Positions 6,094 through 6,094 of a DNA stretch of 6,094 bases are shown here, in pieces; the stretch's first letter is position 1, and each line of letters begins with the position of its first letter. Origin of the DNA: an uncultured Oscillospiraceae bacterium (GTDB taxonomy: Bacteria > Bacillota > Clostridia > Oscillospirales > Acutalibacteraceae); assembly GCA_905193585.1 (NCBI GenBank), contig CAJJPG010000106.1, forward strand, positions 1 through 6,094. Reading direction: 5' to 3'. A program made the position numbers and the translations under genes. The notes below the pieces were generated by a model. The model saw only the letters and a program-made list of their open reading frames with translations, was not told the origin of the DNA and ran no database searches.

Positions 6094-6094
6094 G

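Overview
The window looks like ordinary chromosome from a low- to mid-GC Firmicute, most likely a gut-type member of the Clostridia (Oscillospiraceae/Ruminococcaceae-like). This placement is inferred from the clear AGG-type ribosome binding sites, the class II (Firmicutes-type) GalT, the long AlaX-type tRNA editing protein, and the Bacillus/Clostridia-style MurC and CCA enzymes. No rRNA, tRNA, CRISPR array, transposase or phage gene is visible. The DNA is almost entirely coding.

Layout: two transcription units diverge from an 88-base gap at 4698-4785. Leftward (minus strand) run murC (3321-4697), an alaX-like tRNA-editing gene (2182-3324), a capA-family gene (825-2162) and galT (start at 809, cut by the left edge). 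The murC/alaX junction is an ATGA overlap. The next two gaps are 19 and 15 bases, and the galT ribosome binding site overlaps the capA stop codon, so the four genes very probably form one operon. Rightward (plus strand) runs a single cca gene (4786-5970). It is followed by two adjacent hairpins (6001-6041 and 6054-6093) that look like terminators facing opposite directions.

Functions: MurC makes UDP-MurNAc-L-Ala, the first step of the peptidoglycan stem peptide. The AlaX-like protein should hydrolyse mis-acylated tRNA(Ala). The CCA enzyme builds or repairs the tRNA 3' end where the amino acid is attached. The CapA-family protein is a membrane-anchored, outward-facing metallophosphatase-like protein of uncertain activity. 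GalT interconverts UDP-glucose/galactose-1-phosphate and UDP-galactose/glucose-1-phosphate. The cluster mixes envelope synthesis, tRNA quality control and sugar metabolism.

I see no convincing undescribed system. The points most worth a second look are the back-to-back promoters sharing one AT-rich core, the unusual operon partners, the CapA protein without poly-gamma-glutamate genes beside it, and the hairpin pair at the right edge. The longest open frames for murC and cca both begin too far upstream; the starts given here follow the ribosome binding sites and family alignment.
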